64,000 bases of DNA from Ecdyonurus torrentis (Eukaryota > Arthropoda > Insecta > Ephemeroptera > Heptageniidae): assembly GCA_949318235.1 (NCBI GenBank), contig OX439134.1, forward strand, positions 20,044,670 to 20,108,669, in the 5' to 3' direction. The number at the start of each line of letters is the position of its first letter. Within the stretch, counting starts at the first letter, position 1. The position numbers and the translations under genes were made by a program. The notes beneath the pieces were generated by a model, which was not told where the DNA came from, searched no databases, and saw only the letters and a program-made list of their open reading frames with translations. This document shows, in pieces, positions 11,232-64,000 of this stretch.

Positions 11232-12212
11232 CTTTTATTTTAATTATGTATATACATACATACTTAGCTACACATAGGCTACAACTTATTACACTTACAC
11301 AAAAAAGTTTTACCACTGCACTAAACAGACATGTATGAACAAGGTGCAAGGACAATGATGTTACGTGTGCTACTTACAAGGACTTCCTGGTATTTAATTA
11401 TCATTAAGAATTACAACGGCAGTTATTTACAAGGACGTAACCTTTATATGACGTCAAATTTTCTTGATGCTCATTTGATTTATATATCTATGACGTCATA
11501 CAAAAAGTCCTTACGTAAAAAACAGGCAGAAAAATTACAAGGACTATTTTTTAAACCCGCGAATGCATAAAAAAAAAAAAAAAAAAAATGCCAGATATTT
11601 TTTTTTTTAAATAAAAAAGACACAGACAGTAAAAAACATCAATATATAATCATTTTCATTATTTATCATTTATTATTATCATTTGTATTATATATATTAT
11701 TTGTAATACATAAAAATAAAATACGTATAAGTTTTTATTTTTGCGCAATACAATATAAATATACACATAAAAAATTATATTTTTTATTGCATAAATATAA
11801 AATACAAATGGGCATTGCAGGGATAAAAAACTCTTATAAAGATTTTTTATTATTTTTTTTTTGAGTAAATATAATCATATAATAATATTAAAATAATAAT
11901 TTAATCACATCCTTATTGTAATGAGTAATTTTTAATTATGAATTTGGAAAATCGCATTTTAAAAATTTTATCCAGGAAGAATATAGAGACTCATAGAATA
12001 ACATTTTCTTCGTATAAAAGTGTAACTAAAAAATTGATGGGATATATTTTTTAATTATAAGTTTCATGGTAAATTAAAAATTTTAATAGAGGGGGATATA
12101 ATATACTACTAGTCTCTTCAGTCCCAGACCCTTTTAAACAATATTTCAGTGTCGTAAATTTTTACCACGTTTTTGTGCGGCTCTCAGAATGACAAAAATA
12201 TGCCTCGTTTGT

Positions 12213-12250
<38 letters not shown>

Positions 12251-12560
12251 TTTTTTTACTTTTACGGACCCCCTACCCACGCTTGATTGCTCAAAATAGC
12301 TCTAAAAATAACGCAAAATTTTACTGGCTTTTTTTTTGACACAATTCACATATTTTTATCTCTATTTTGTTCTATTTTTTTCGATTGTTTAAATAAGATT
12401 TATTGTCAAGTTTTTTTAGGTATACAACTCATCATTGTATACTGGGACTGAAAGAGGATAGGCATACTTTAATTTGTTTTAAGTAAATAATAATAATAAA
12501 ATCATAACCGCGCGATAAAAGAACGAATGGAGCTTAGAATCTCAACATTCTTGAAGGTTA
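11232..12560. other. AT-rich spacer upstream of LRR-like exon A
   Basis: Contains scattered ACAAGGAC words (11347-11545), an A run at 11569-11588 and a T run at 12219-12247. No further LRR-like exon was recognised. Confidence 0.55.
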
Positions 12561-12565
12561 CATTA

Positions 12566-12707
12566 TACTCGACTCAAAAAACCTCAGTCGATTTAAATCG
12601 GGCATGCCTAAAGTATCGCCCATTACCACATTTGAGGAGAAGGGGGGCGGCTGGGCGATACCGCAAAAGGTCGAACGGCAGGTAACTCAGTTTTTTTGAG
12701 TCGAGTA
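12566..12707. mobile_element. TA-flanked MITE, family I
   Basis: Ends TACTCGACTCAAAAAACCTC and its complement enclose about 140 bp with GGGGGGCGGCTGGGCGATAC in the middle. Related copies lie at 1873-2034 and 45838-45980. Confidence 0.7.
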
Positions 12708-13418
12708 TACTTATTACGACATTTCAAAATTAATAAGACGTTGTTTCGCCGTAATGCGCGCAGTATCCTGACATGTATGCAATTGCTCGACATATGTAAC
12801 CAACTGGTTGCATAACATCGAATTCTGCAGGCGTTATCAAAAGTCAATATATTTTATTTTATTTCTTTATTTTTTTAATTATTATTTTATTTTTGTATAC
12901 ATATTTTTTTTAGATAATTAAAAATATAAAATGCATCTGCCTCTAGACATATATGCTTTTAGTATATAGCTCAATTTTCAATTTCAAATGGTTTTTTATT
13001 GTCAAAATTTTTTGACATAATACACATAATACACGTACCGCATTGAATCTGATTTAAGAAGTGATAAAGCTTTATTGCTTAAACCCAATTTTAATATTAT
13101 GTAACATTTTAATTTAATATTATTTTGCAATAAACTTATTCTGAATTTTAATATGCAAAAAAAAAAAAAAAAAAAAAAAAAACGCAAGGAATGTACGCAG
13201 TACGCAGGTATACCACTTGCGATTTGCGATGAATGAGCTATCTAAAATAAATTTAAATATCCTTATAATGCTTTTTCTCATTGAAAATTTGTTTTCACGA
13301 CTGTAATGAGATGAGCTGTTAAAATAATTTATAGAGATCCATTTTGGCCTAAATTTGTTATAATTTGTTTTTAATGTTAATAAAATGAAATATGTATGTT
13401 CGGCAGTAAAGGAGCTGT

Positions 13419-13599
<181 letters not shown>

Positions 13600-15140
13600 T
13601 TTTTTTTAACTGCTTCAAAATTCATTTAAAATCATCTAAACAATTGGCCTTTTGTTATTTAGAAAACTTTAATTATATAAATGCGAAATTATGAACATTT
13701 TGTTCAAAAAACCCAACAATGAAGGAGAGAGATAGAGAGAAGAGAATGAATTTATCTATTGTTGTTTGTTTGATTTTTATTTATACCTATAATTTTAAGT
13801 TGAAAATTTGTTTCATTTATTTATTTTTTTGTTCTATAATCAAAATTTTAAATGTTACTTTTTTTTTTTTTTTTTTTTTTTTTGTTACTTTAAAAATTTA
13901 AGAGATTTTATATGTCTTGTGGGAAAAAAGAAGAAGATAAACGACGAGATAAGACTGCACATGCACATATTACGTCACTTCTGTAGCCTCACAAACTGGG
14001 GAGAAAACTTGTAAAGTAGTACTGTAATCAACTTTACAATTTCTCATATTACATCATGTCTTAATTCCTAAAAGTTTTCAGTTTTCAATCCCTTGCAGTT
14101 TGCGACGCTACAGTTAAGTGACATAATATGTGTATGTATGATCCGAGGCTCCCATCTCAACAATTTTACTTTTTTGATTTAGGTTTTTTTAGGCCAAGAT
14201 CACTACTTAAAAACTTTGAAAAAAAAAGTATTTTATCTTGAGTTTTTTCTTTTTATTGTAAATAACTTTTCAGTTAGATTTCTATTTTGTTTTGAAATAA
14301 CAAAAATGTTATTTAAATTTATTTAAAATTTGTGTTGATTTCACCATATTTGCTGTAAGAAACAAAAAGTTAATTAAAAAACGTGTTTTTATTGATTTAA
14401 CATTTGTTATAGTTTTATTATTATCTTGATCAAATAATTAACTATTACAATTAGAATGAGCTTATTGTGTATGAGAAATTAAGCGAAATAGAGGTTTAGA
14501 CTATATATATATTTTTTATTATGTGTATATTTTTATTTTATTTATATATGAAACATCGCAGATATTTACATCATTTATAAATAAATATTATATGAAAGAT
14601 CATCTATGTGGTGATTTGTAATAAAAATATTAGATAATAAAACACAAATATAGATACATCATATACACATAGATTTATAGTAAAAATTGTGTAATGTGGG
14701 ATATGAGCTTACAGAGAGACGTCGAGGTAGAGAAAATACTGCAACCCAGGTTGAAAATAAATTTGTAAGCGTATATGTAACGTGGCTCATAATGCTCTTT
14801 TTAGAAAGCGACATTTTTTTTACAATCGGCAGCATTGCATTTTTATTTATAAAAATAAGGCTCAGATATTAAAATACATTGAGAGTTGAAAAGTATCGTG
14901 ATTTTGGTTTGAGTTTTGCAGTCATTCAATGGAGACTTTAATGATCGAAGTTCAAATTGTTAATTAATGTAAAAATTAAGTTAATTATTAAAAATTCAAA
15001 GTTGTGACAACTAAAATCATTGTTTTAGAGAACACGCCACTGAACTGTCGTGTTGTTTTGCAAAGATTCGCAATTTCCTAGCTTTTCACTTTTCAATATA
15101 TATAAATACAAATTCCTCCCTTGTAAATTAAAATTCGAGG
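13600..15140. other. AT-rich spacer
   Basis: T runs and a partial family M-like half at 14690-14750. No coding signal. Confidence 0.55.
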
Positions 15141-15142
15141 AC

Positions 15143-15360
15143 TTAAAGGGCAGTTCTGTGATCAGAAGATCAAGAGCTTTCCAATGATGTGCATTTTATT
15201 AGGATTCGCGTCCGAAAGTTTCAAGGTCACAAAAACAAGCAAGGCTAAACCCTTCTTTGTTTTTTTGGCTGAAATATTTTTTGTCAAGAAACCCATGGAC
15301 ATGCACATTGCTAGAAAGCCCTTGAACTGCTGATTGCAGATCTGCCCTTAAATCTTTAAT
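15143..15360. mobile_element. TTAA-ended MITE of about 215 bp
   Basis: Inverted repeats TTAAAGGGCAGTTCTGTGAT and GCAGATCTGCCCTTAA enclose the element. Further matching arms (AGAGCTTTCCAATGATGTGC against GCACATTGCTAGAAAGC) make it a foldback. Confidence 0.6.
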
Positions 15361-15539
15361 AAACCCCTTGGTTAAAAAGTTATTAATGAAAAACAATTTA
15401 TGTAAAATTTTGAAAAAATCGAGTTATACACGTTTTCTTACTAATTAAGATCCGTAGAGTACGAATCTGAGGTCCGTTTTTTAATTTCATCCCTTATTTG
15501 TCAAGTTAGCGGGATGTGAATTTGTTCAGTTTTAGAGTA

Positions 15540-15600
15540 TCCTGCGAGCTAGGCAACTTGTCGTGCATCAATGCTCAACAAGTTGCCTAACTTGTAGGGG
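15540..15600. repeat. Short hairpin AGGCAACTTGT/ACAAGTTGCCT
   Basis: AGGCAACTTGTCGTGCATC and GCTCAACAAGTTGCCT form a stem. A related hairpin lies at 52275-52318 (TTAGGCAACCTGTGGCACGA ... AACAAGTTGCCTA). Confidence 0.5.
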
Positions 15601-15605
15601 ACACT

Positions 15606-16139
15606 TCGTACATAATATAAACAACGCATCTTTGTTGTTTTTGTATTTTGTGGAGCTTAATATGATATTACAACTAACCTTCAATCAAATTCTGTGAGAG
15701 AATCAACAAGTGAACTAATAAGTAATTATTTTCATAATTACTAGTGAGAAAGGAAATAGAAATAAAACATTTACTAATATTTTTTGTTTTTATTTAATTT
15801 AGTAAAAAAAAAAAAAAAAATACAAATATTTTACAAAAGTTCATTACAAAATATTTTTTAATTTATTATTTATAATTATGTTAATTTTTAAGTTTATTAA
15901 AAAATACAATTACTAATTTTTAAAATCTAGTACTAAATCTAAATGACTAAAATTAATTAAAAGAAATCTACATTTTTGTTTTTGGCAGTGATTGTTAAAT
16001 GTTGACTTTTTTTTAATTTGCTGATTTTTTTTTTCCTTTGACATATAGTATTAAAAATGAATTACGAGTTTTTTTGTTGATATTTTTCTTTTATTTCTAA
16101 GCAGTAAGCAGCTATCATTGTTTTAACTAATAAAAGATA

Positions 16140-16197
<58 letters not shown>

Positions 16198-17113
16198 GTA
16201 TTATGTATAATATACACACATTTCTTTTACTATATTTAAAATTTAAATTTAAAAATCAAATTTTAATGTACAATATATTGCAGGTCTAAAATTGCTATGC
16301 ACTTAGATAATTTCTGCTGTATTTACATTATCATAGCATAAGTGTTGCTAAATTAGAGCATCATTCTAATCATAATAAAAAATAACGTTGTTATGAAATA
16401 TAGTTTAAATTTTATTTAATAGACAAATAAATGTTGGTTAAAATACGCCAGCATAATTATTACTTTTTTTTTTATTATTATTATTTTTTTGTGCAGTGGT
16501 TATTTTTTTATATTTATTGTACTCGCAAAAGATCGCTGATTTTTCGTACGTTAGAATGGAAATAAGTACGTAATAAGTATTCTAGCTCAATGCAGCAACA
16601 TTTATGTATAACATCATGATAATTTATGGTATATTGTATAGTGATTATAATACATAACAATTAAGATATTCAGCATAATTACTTATGTAATTACAAAATA
16701 ACAACACTTTTGTGCTTTACAATATAAGAATTGTTCAATGTAGCAGAAATTACCTCTTCTTTTTTTTTCTCGTGTTTTAAAACGTATTTTTATTTTCATG
16801 ATATTTGGCAAATAAATCCTTTTTTTTTTTAATTCCACTCTTTTTTCCAAAAAAAAAAAAAAAAAAAAAAAATCTTTGCAATAATTGTTTTTTTCAAAAA
16901 CATAACATTTTTTAATTACAATTGTTATTCTTTGATAAATAATTTTTTTTTAAATAATTGTTACTTTGGAGATAAAATAAATGTTAAATTTTCCATAGAT
17001 TTGCCAATTAGTATGTTAAACGTATGATAGTTTGCTTTGCTCTCTGTCCTATGTTAACTGCTATGAGAATGTGTTTGCTCTACCCTATGTTATGTTATTA
17101 TGACAATGTTAAA
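15606..17113. other. Region 3' of the collagen stop codon
   Basis: Should hold the collagen 3' UTR. TTTATT (AATAAA on the gene strand) occurs near 16790, 16512 and 16412, but none can be singled out as the poly(A) signal. Otherwise AT-rich with T runs. Confidence 0.4.
16140..16196 (+). repeat. (GT)n(AT)n microsatellite
   Basis: GT repeats run into AT repeats, 57 bp, beyond the collagen 3' end. Confidence 0.9.
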
Positions 17114-58912
<41,799 letters not shown>

Positions 58913-59040
58913 GTCGTCACTTGGTCTGAGATCACTGGTACACTGTGGCCGCGAGCCTTCATCTCAACTCTTCTTCAGCTCAGAAAGAAAGAGAGAGAGA
59001 GAGGAGGAGGAAGAAGCTTATGTCATTTTTTTTATAAACC
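58913..59040 (-). promoter_or_regulatory. Putative core promoter and 5' UTR of the collagen gene
   Basis: Read on the minus strand, a TTTATAAAA box lies near 59030-59038, about 120 nt before the start codon. A pyrimidine-rich stretch (CTTCTTCC followed by CT repeats, 58985-59015) follows at the distance expected for a transcription start near 59000. The CT/GA repeat resembles GAGA-type promoter elements. Inference from motif and spacing only; a spliced 5' leader is possible. Confidence 0.4.
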
Positions 59041-59361
59041 ATAGCATAGAAACATTGTATATAATATCACAATTTATATTATAAATATTTTTATCATCTG
59101 CATATTTGAAAAAAAAAAAAAAAAGTTATAGACAGACTTGTAGCCGTTACCTAAATTTTCTATAATGTTAATGTTAAGTTAATTTCATTTAAAACGTTAA
59201 CGATAACGTTGACTCTAATCTCTACCTCCTAATTTTTCCACCTTTAGCGTTAACTTACGTTAACTATAACTGTAGCAGCGTTTTTAAAAGATGTGCATTT
59301 TTTTATATATATTATTTATAATTTTAACTATTTTTCACTAAGTATTTTTAATGATAGATAT

Positions 59362-59628
59362 GTTAGCATCAAAACCCGAAATTGACCCAAACTAGGTATT
59401 TTTGCTCATTTCGGCTTTTGGTTCGTCGCTTTTTGCCAAAACCCGGAATGCCACTTTATTTCGGCTTTTGGTCACGAAATTTTGATCCATACTAGTTTTG
59501 AGCATTTCGCAAAAAGCAAAACCCGGTGTAAACATTTATATCTAGTTTTGGTCTTTGAATTTTAACCAGAACTAGTTGTGGTCAAAATAGAAAAATCAAA
59601 ACTCGAAAAATGAACATTTCTCAACTCA
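59362..59628. repeat. Left arm of a 1.35-kb inverted repeat
   Basis: About 265 bp (TGTTAGCATCAAAACCCGAA to AACATTTCTCAACTCA) recurs as its complement at 60447-60716 with few differences. The arm itself repeats small CAAAACCCG and CAAAACTAG units. It lies 450 bp upstream of the collagen start. Confidence 0.75.
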
Positions 59629-60075
59629 ATTATTTGATATAAGAAAGAGAGAGAGAGAGAGAGAGAGAGATATTATATCACGACCCGTTAAATATAAAAA
59701 GTAAAAATATTTATTTTAATTTACAATAATAAGAGTGATATTATTATGACTTATGACTAATTTCCCGCATATTGGTTCAAAGTTCAAGTCCACCTTACTT
59801 TATCCAGTGATAACGATTTATTTTAAAATATTTCTTGTGCGTATATTCAGTTGACTGTTTGTCTCTGTGCTGAAAACATGGTTTATAACTGCATAATATT
59901 CGTTAGAAAGAGAGGATAAGAAAGTGTTTGAATTTAAAAAGTTCACAACACACGTATATTGTTGGTGCGCAAATTATAAGTGAACATTTGGTTAGTGGTT
60001 TAATGGATTAGCTCTTAATTTACATTTAATCGTAAGTAGCCCCTTAAAATAATAATAATATACTCTATTACTACC

Positions 60076-60222
60076 ATTACTGAATGGACCACTTGCAATA
60101 AAATGTTTGTAATTGTTGCAAAAAGGGAAAATGATTTTTAATTTTTTTTTTGTAAGAAATGCATTAAGAAAATTTCAAATTAATTTAAAAAGTACGCTCA
60201 TTGCAAGTGGTCCATTGCTAGG
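60076..60222. mobile_element. MITE inside the long inverted repeat
   Basis: Ends TGGACCACTTGCAATA and CATTGCAAGTGGTCCA enclose about 145 bp of AT-rich sequence. Confidence 0.6.
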
Positions 60223-60446
60223 TCAAACAGTAAGTTTATTTTTCGTATTGTCTCAATTTATATTCCGTATCTATAGCCATAAGATTTAGAGATTATGGTC
60301 AGCGCATTCTAATCAAATTAATCTTTCAGGCCATATATTTTGCATTTCAAGTAAAATAATAAAATATATTGTTTCAACACCTCAATTATAATACCAAAAC
60401 ATCGTGCATTTATAATATAATCATAGTCTTTTATCATTGCATAAAA

Positions 60447-60716
60447 TTCTGAGTTGAGAAATGTTCATTTTTCGGGTTTTGATTTTTCTATTTTGACCAC
60501 AACTAGTTCTGGTCAAAATTCAAAGACCAAAACTAGATATAAATGTTTACACCGGGTTTTGCTTTTTGCAAAATGCTCAAAACTAGTATGGATCAAAATT
60601 TCGTGACCAAAAGCCGAAATAAAGTGGCATTCCGGGTTTTGGCAAAAAGTGACGAACCAAAAGCCGAAATGAGCAAAAATACCTAGTTTGGGTCAATTTC
60701 GGGTTTTGATGCTGAC
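60447..60716. repeat. Right arm of the 1.35-kb inverted repeat
   Basis: Complement of 59362-59628 (GAGTTGAGAAATGTTCATTT to TTCGGGTTTTGATGCT). The 820-bp spacer holds a further MITE at 60076-60222. Confidence 0.75.
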
Positions 60717-61030
60717 AGATATACTTATTTAATAAATAAACAGGTATTTTTATATCTCTCGCCACATCTCTGATTTTTTTTTGTCAGTATATTGTTAAAA
60801 TGACTTAAAAAGAAACGTTATATATCGCTATGTTAACTTTAAAATTTGTTAATATATATCTATAACGTTACTTTATGTACTGTTGTTGTTAATCTATATT
60901 ATAAAAATAACCATGCAGTTAACAGTTTACGTTATAGTTAACTTAACATTAATGAACAACGTTAAACGACTACAAGACTATTCTCAGGAACTCGTACTTC
61001 CTAATTTCAAAATAAAAAAAATTAATAAAC

Positions 61031-61266
61031 GATATATCGATCTTGTTGCGAAAAAAAGGCCTATCTCGTTTTTTGTCAGTGGAAGCAAAAGGCCTATCTC
61101 GTATTTTGTCAGTGGAAGCAAAGGGCCTATCTCGAGCGCCATCTACATAACGTTCGTGAACGAGATAGGCCTTTTGCTTCCACTGACAAAATAAGAGATA
61201 GGCCTTTTGCGTCCACTGAAAAAACAAAACAAGATAGGCCTTTTTTTCGCAACAAGATCGATATGT
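61031..61266. repeat. Palindromic repeat, family C, copy 2
   Basis: Same architecture as 4101-4266 but with an additional internal unit (AAGGCCTATCTCGT.TTTTGTCAGTGGAAGCA, two direct copies on the left arm and inverted copies on the right). Confidence 0.65.
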
Positions 61267-62037
61267 ATTGTAAAAATTAATCGGCAATAGATGCAATTCA
61301 GAGCAAAGTGCTTTTAAAAAATAGCTTTGGAAAGTTTCTACACAGTTTTGCAAGAATTAACAGTTATGACGTCACTATATAAGCGTTAAAAATCTAATGA
61401 TAAAAACGTAAGTGACGTCATAACCGTTAAGACCGAATAGGAAAAAAATGTAGACTTGCAAAGGTCAAGTTTAACGTTTGTTTCTGACCATTAATTTAAA
61501 AATTATAATTAAAAAAATATGTATACTGTTATTTTTTTCCTGCAAAATAATACTTTTAATTTCTTTCTAATAAATTTAGTACTTTTTTTTTTTACATTTT
61601 TTCTTCACCATTTAGCAGACTTGGGTAGTAACGACGTTACGTAATTTTACTACTTTAAAAAAATAATAATAATAACTTATATAACGTTATTACTTTTTGA
61701 TAGCAGTAACGATTAACAATAACACGTTACTTTTCAAGTAATTTTTATCATGTAAGAAAACTAAATTTCTAATATTTTAAGCACTGAAAGACAAAAAAAA
61801 ACTTCTAAATCTATATATATATATATATATATATATACTTTCGTCATTATTAGTAATTAAAAATTACTCTTATGATTTAAATCTTTCTATTTTACTATTT
61901 ATAATTGATCGGAAAACAACATTATTAATAATTTTTTTAACATGTTTTTGAAATTATTATTATTTAATAACAAATTATTATAACAAATCAGTAACGTGGC
62001 CAAGTCTGCCATTTATTTAATACTTTTTGTTTTTTCC

Positions 62038-62074
<37 letters not shown>

Positions 62075-62075
62075 A
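61267..62075. other. No gene seen
   Basis: AT-rich sequence with an AT repeat (61812-61838) and a T run at 62040-62070. Confidence 0.55.
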
Positions 62076-62417
62076 AAGGAATAGACCAGAGAAAAAAATA
62101 AGCATTTATATCACAAAATACTGGATGGGATTTACATAAATAATTTTAGTTTGTCTCAAAACCCAAACAGTAGCCTCGTAGCAGTGATCAGAAAATTTGA
62201 TTTATGCAACCCGCACAACATTTTCATACTAATTTCTGCATGTTTTTGACGTCATAAACATGAATTTTCACGCAAATGGCATACTTTACAGTTTTTTCAC
62301 GCTCTCTCGTGGGGCTATATTATCATTCTGGTAAAAATTGTCTTCAGTTTTGAAGATCCCACTTCGTGTTTATTCATTAAAAAGCACATTATTGTTTTAT
62401 GTGGTCTATGGCTTTAA
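62076..62417. mobile_element. TTAA-flanked element, family H, copy 2
   Basis: Same family as 44257-44599, same orientation, upstream of the collagen gene. Non-coding. Confidence 0.65.
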
Positions 62418-62835
62418 ATATCTGCTCTTTATATATTATACTCTTCAGAAGGCGTGATTTGTAAAACTTCAACTGTTATATTTTGTATTTTTATTATTAT
62501 TTAAGATTATTAAGAAATTCTTTAAAATTTTATTTTAAAAGTTATTGTTTTTAAATTAGAAATAATTTATTTTAATTCAAATCAAACGAATTTAATTGAT
62601 TTATTGATCTTTTTTTTTATGAATTCTTATTTCAAATTTAAAGTACAATCATGACGACTATAAAATTTCTAATCTTTTTAAAAGAATTTTACTGCCTTTT
62701 ATTTATCAAATATTTTAAAATGATATCATTTTTTTTCCGATTATTTTTATGAGCCATGCTGATAAAGGACAATATAAATTTTCTGAAATATTTGCGTTAT
62801 TCTACGTGAAATTTGCATTTATTACCCATATGTGC

Positions 62836-63068
62836 AATGAATGAATGAATGAATGAATGAATGAATGAATGAATGAATGAATGAATGAATGAATGAATGA
62901 ATGAATGAATGAATGAATGAATGAATGAATGAATGAATGAATGAATGAATGAATGAATGAATGAATGAATGAATGAATGAATGAATGAATGAATGAATGA
63001 ATGAATGAATGAATGAATGAATGAATGAATGAATGAATGAATGAATGAATGAATGAATGAATGAATGA
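62836..63068 (+). repeat. (TGAA)n microsatellite, about 58 copies
   Basis: Pure tetranucleotide array upstream of the collagen gene. The apparent repeated FIHS protein is an artefact. Confidence 0.97.
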
Positions 63069-64000
63069 ACACTAATAGAAAATTCAGTCATGTATACAGA
63101 TATAGCAAATCGATGTGATTTTAACGTCAACATTAACTTACTGTGAATATACAGTACATAGTACATACAAATAAGTAAAATAAAAACAAAAATAAAAAAC
63201 AAGTGCATGACTTCCTACGAAGTAAAGTAGACGTTATAATTTTTCAGAATTATATCTTACGTAATATATGAACTACAGTAATATATATAAAAAAAAAGAG
63301 AAGACTATACATAGGCGTACATATGAAGTAGCATCATATCATAATATATTTGTATGTCGGCTTTTTAACTTTGTGTCTAGCAGATTATGTGTATATATGT
63401 GTGTGTGTATAACATTACATTGTATAGTATGTACTTACTTACTTGAGATGTACTTTTTGTACCATAGCTAACTATGTCTCGCCGCCACGCATACATATAT
63501 ACTTATATATGTATATATTATGCAGATATATATATAGTACATAATCATATACATAAACATATATATATTGTACATATGTGATCCTCATCAAGTATCAATG
63601 AACGATTGTCATTCATCAACTACTTGGAATTACATACATCACGCCCGCCGCATGTAGCCTAATAGAAAAAAAACATACATAACATCATTATATAATTATA
63701 TATTATATATATAATATATATATTGTAAAAAATTGAATTTCGAGCGAGGTGACATGATGAATGTAGAAAATTTTGATCTTACCTTTTTGACGACCCTGGG
63801 TTTTACAATCGCTGATAGTTTATATTGAATTTTAACAATTAAAATTACGTCACCAAAATGTACATATGTATTAAAAAATCAATTCACTAGTCTTTAAAAA
63901 TTATACATATATGTTAAAATAACATCACACAAACATGCGTTTTGGGAAAACTTTATATATAAAAATATAAGTGTGTCAGTTTTTCTTACTCCTATATATG
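63069..64000. other. No gene seen at window end
   Basis: AT-rich with ATATAT/TGTA-type simple sequence from 63480 to 63730. No convincing ORF or exon. Confidence 0.55.

Noticed and set aside
12623..12847. Minus-strand ORF that could have been a 5' exon of the LRR-like gene
   Set aside because: Its C-terminal half lies in the family I MITE, and it has no LRR-like character or matching donor.
60883..61353. ORFs with repeated RPISFFVSGSK or AYLVLF.W words
   Set aside because: Translations of the family C palindrome. The same words occur at 4067-4412 in the other copy.

Overview
The window is AT-rich, intron-rich eukaryotic DNA from an invertebrate animal. It has GT-AG introns, abundant microsatellites and homopolymer runs, and dozens of short palindromic transposon remnants. 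No bacterial operon, rRNA, tRNA or CRISPR array was seen. The phylum cannot be fixed from sequence alone. A fibrillar collagen with a VWC domain and a non-vertebrate exon pattern points to a protostome or other invertebrate.

The main object is one complete fibrillar procollagen gene on the minus strand, from start codon 58912 to stop codon 17114. I could place 35 coding exons. All 34 junctions have GT/AG borders and matching phases, giving 4854 nt, or 1617 residues plus stop. The chain runs: signal peptide; Tyr/Asp/Glu-rich stretch; Pro-rich and Thr-rich linker; VWC domain; 17-nt microexon; 12-triplet minor helix; N-telopeptide; main helix of 337 Gly-X-Y triplets (338 counting a terminal Gly-Glu-Ser); C-telopeptide; COLFI C-propeptide. 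Both helical KGHRG cross-link sites and a GFPGER integrin site sit at the spacing known from vertebrate collagens. One Gly is replaced by Ala just before an RGDS motif, and the C-propeptide lacks the two cysteines that link chains in vertebrates.

Downstream (4.9-11.2 kb, minus strand) lies a leucine-rich-repeat-like gene of at least four exons. Its frame looks broken in one or two places, so it is either decaying or carries local sequence errors. A small plus-strand ORF with one predicted membrane segment (38383-38607) sits inside collagen intron 13, directly behind a good splice acceptor, and may be a nested gene.

The remaining space holds non-autonomous DNA transposons and foldback elements: a hAT-type MITE with 8-bp target duplications, TA-flanked Tc1/mariner-type MITEs, TTAA-flanked families and many unnamed palindromes. 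There are also two remnants of one LINE, a 56-bp minisatellite of 13 copies, and long microsatellites including (AAAGG)n, (TGAA)n, (CGTT)n, (GATT)n, (TA)n and (CAA/CAG)n. Several repeats inside the collagen introns carry good 5' splice-site look-alikes on the collagen sense strand.
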